A program made the translations under genes and the position numbers. Of a stretch of DNA of 6,383 nt, positions 5,901-6,383 are shown one piece after another. The DNA lies in contig CABQMV010000111.1 of NCBI GenBank assembly GCA_902465325.1, forward strand, positions 1 through 6,383. Direction: 5' to 3'. This stretch comes from an uncultured Oscillospiraceae bacterium. GTDB taxonomy: Bacteria; Bacillota; Clostridia; UBA1212; SIG427. The first letter of the stretch is position 1; every line of letters begins with the position of its first letter. Below the pieces are notes generated by a model. The model was not told the origin of the DNA, ran no database searches, and worked only from the letters and a program-made list of their open reading frames with translations.

Positions 5901-6383
5901 TTAGAACTTTCTCTTCTTCACTGCTACAAAGGAAGAGATCGCTACCGCTGCCAGAGAAATCAATCCTGCGTCAAAGGTTACAGGATTCTTTCCCGGATCA
6001 GTCGGGTCTGCAGGACTCTCGCTGGGTTCCTGGCTGGGGCTTTCTGAAGGCTCCTGACTCGGGCTCTCACTGGGCTCCTGGCTAGGACTCTCTGAAGGCT
6101 CCTCTGCTGCTACAATATATACATAGCTTCCCGTTCCCTCTATGGTCCCTACCTCGTCATTTTCACTGGTAGTTCCTCCTACTGCAGTCGTATAAGCCAG
6201 CAAGTCGCCTACTGTTCCGTCTGCCAGCGCCGTAAAGGTCACCGATACCCATATCTGACCGGCTTCCGTTACCGCATACTTTTCATTTCCGTTGTCTTCC
6301 AGCATAGTAATCTCAATTACCGGATGCTCAGGATCTGTTTCATTGATCTTCCCAGACGCCCACCATGAGCACTTAGAACTTCC
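5901..6383 (-). CDS. C-terminal part of a second cohesin-like surface protein (5' end outside window)
   Basis: The frame is open from the right edge to the TAA at 5901-5903, giving 160 residues without the N-terminus. It should not be started at the internal Met near 6305, because the upstream codons encode the same SSKCSWWASGKINETDP stretch as the neighbouring protein. Residues 1-90 are the second half of the cohesin-like domain, matching the neighbour closely (DNGNEKYAV, IWVSVTF, AYTT.VGGTTS, TIEGTGSYVY). Residues 95-124 are tandem EPSESPSQ units. Residues 133-160 form a sorting signal: NPVTFDAG, a hydrophobic helix and a KKRKF tail. It is a tandem paralogue of the downstream gene, with its own terminator. 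By analogy it is secreted and wall-anchored. Whether it also has a LamG-like domain cannot be seen. Confidence 0.88.
   Translation of the reverse strand, partial: GSSKCSWWASGKINETDPEHPVIEITMLEDNGNEKYAVTEAGQIWVSVTFTALADGTVGDLLAYTTAVGGTTSENDEVGTIEGTGSYVYIVAAEEPSESPSQEPSESPSQEPSESPSQEPSESPADPTDPGKNPVTFDAGLISLAAVAISSFVAVKKRKF
5964..5987 (-). other. Sorting motif NPVTFDAG of the partial surface protein
   Basis: NPVTFDAG precedes a hydrophobic helix and the basic KKRKF terminus. With IPETFDAG in the neighbouring protein it defines a shared [N/I]PxTFDAG pattern, formally similar to the NPxT type of sortase substrates. The assignment to a sortase class is inferred. Confidence 0.65.
6012..6101 (-). 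repeat. Tandem 24-base repeat encoding EPSESPSQ, about 3.75 copies
   Basis: Three full EPSESPSQ octads and a final EPSESP lie between the cohesin-like domain and the sorting signal. The protein repeat is exact but the codons vary between copies, so the protein sequence appears conserved beyond simple recent duplication. It is probably an extended wall-spanning linker. Confidence 0.85.
6301..6383 (-). repeat. Copy 2 of the near-identical 83-base segment
   Basis: This is the partner of 4656-4738, in the same orientation and reading frame, 1645 bases away and running to the window edge. Direct repeats of this kind permit deletion or unequal crossover that would fuse the two surface genes. Confidence 0.9.

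Noticed and set aside
6012..6101. Short tandem repeats as a possible CRISPR array
   Set aside because: The 24-base units are contiguous, without spacers, stay in frame, and encode a repeated EPSESPSQ linker.

Overview
The window reads as a chromosomal segment of a Gram-positive anaerobe, most likely a gut-type Clostridia (Lachnospiraceae-like). The basis is the strong AGGAGG ribosome binding sites, the sigma-A-type promoters, the one-step DapL aminotransferase route to diaminopimelate, and surface proteins combining cohesin-like domains with a C-terminal sorting signal. The genus cannot be fixed from the sequence. Every recognisable gene lies on the minus strand, so transcription runs from right to left.

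Reading with transcription: the right edge holds the last 160 residues of a cell-surface protein (cohesin-like domain end, PSESPSQE tandem linker, NPVTFDAG sorting tail), closed by a strong terminator at 5845-5879. Directly after it, a promoter with an extended -10 drives a second, intact surface protein of about 505 residues: signal peptide, LamG/concanavalin-A-like domain, Pro/Ser/Glu/Thr-rich linker, cohesin-like domain, second linker and an IPETFDAG sorting tail. It ends at a terminator at 4203-4235. The two are paralogues in tandem. Their DNA is about 98% identical over the last 83 bases of the window but only about 77% over the next 60, a mosaic suggesting recent recombination between the copies.

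A second unit, dapF-dapL-guaA (4080 to 443), is packed as an operon. dapF stops 4 bases before dapL, whose ribosome binding site is encoded in the EEEEG tail of DapF, and dapL overlaps guaA by 11 bases. DapL makes LL-diaminopimelate from tetrahydrodipicolinate and DapF converts it to the meso form for lysine and peptidoglycan. GuaA makes GMP from XMP and has no direct link to that pathway.

Left of guaA is a 300-base stretch without a confident gene. It holds a cluster of GTTGCAAAA repeats, a 13-base palindrome, the operon terminator (236-268, with a competing alternative hairpin), and a good promoter leading to a small unknown protein cut off by the left edge. The 3' end of guaA is a known target of integrating elements. 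The repeats and the small gene make this a candidate element junction, but no integrase or duplicated guaA end is visible.
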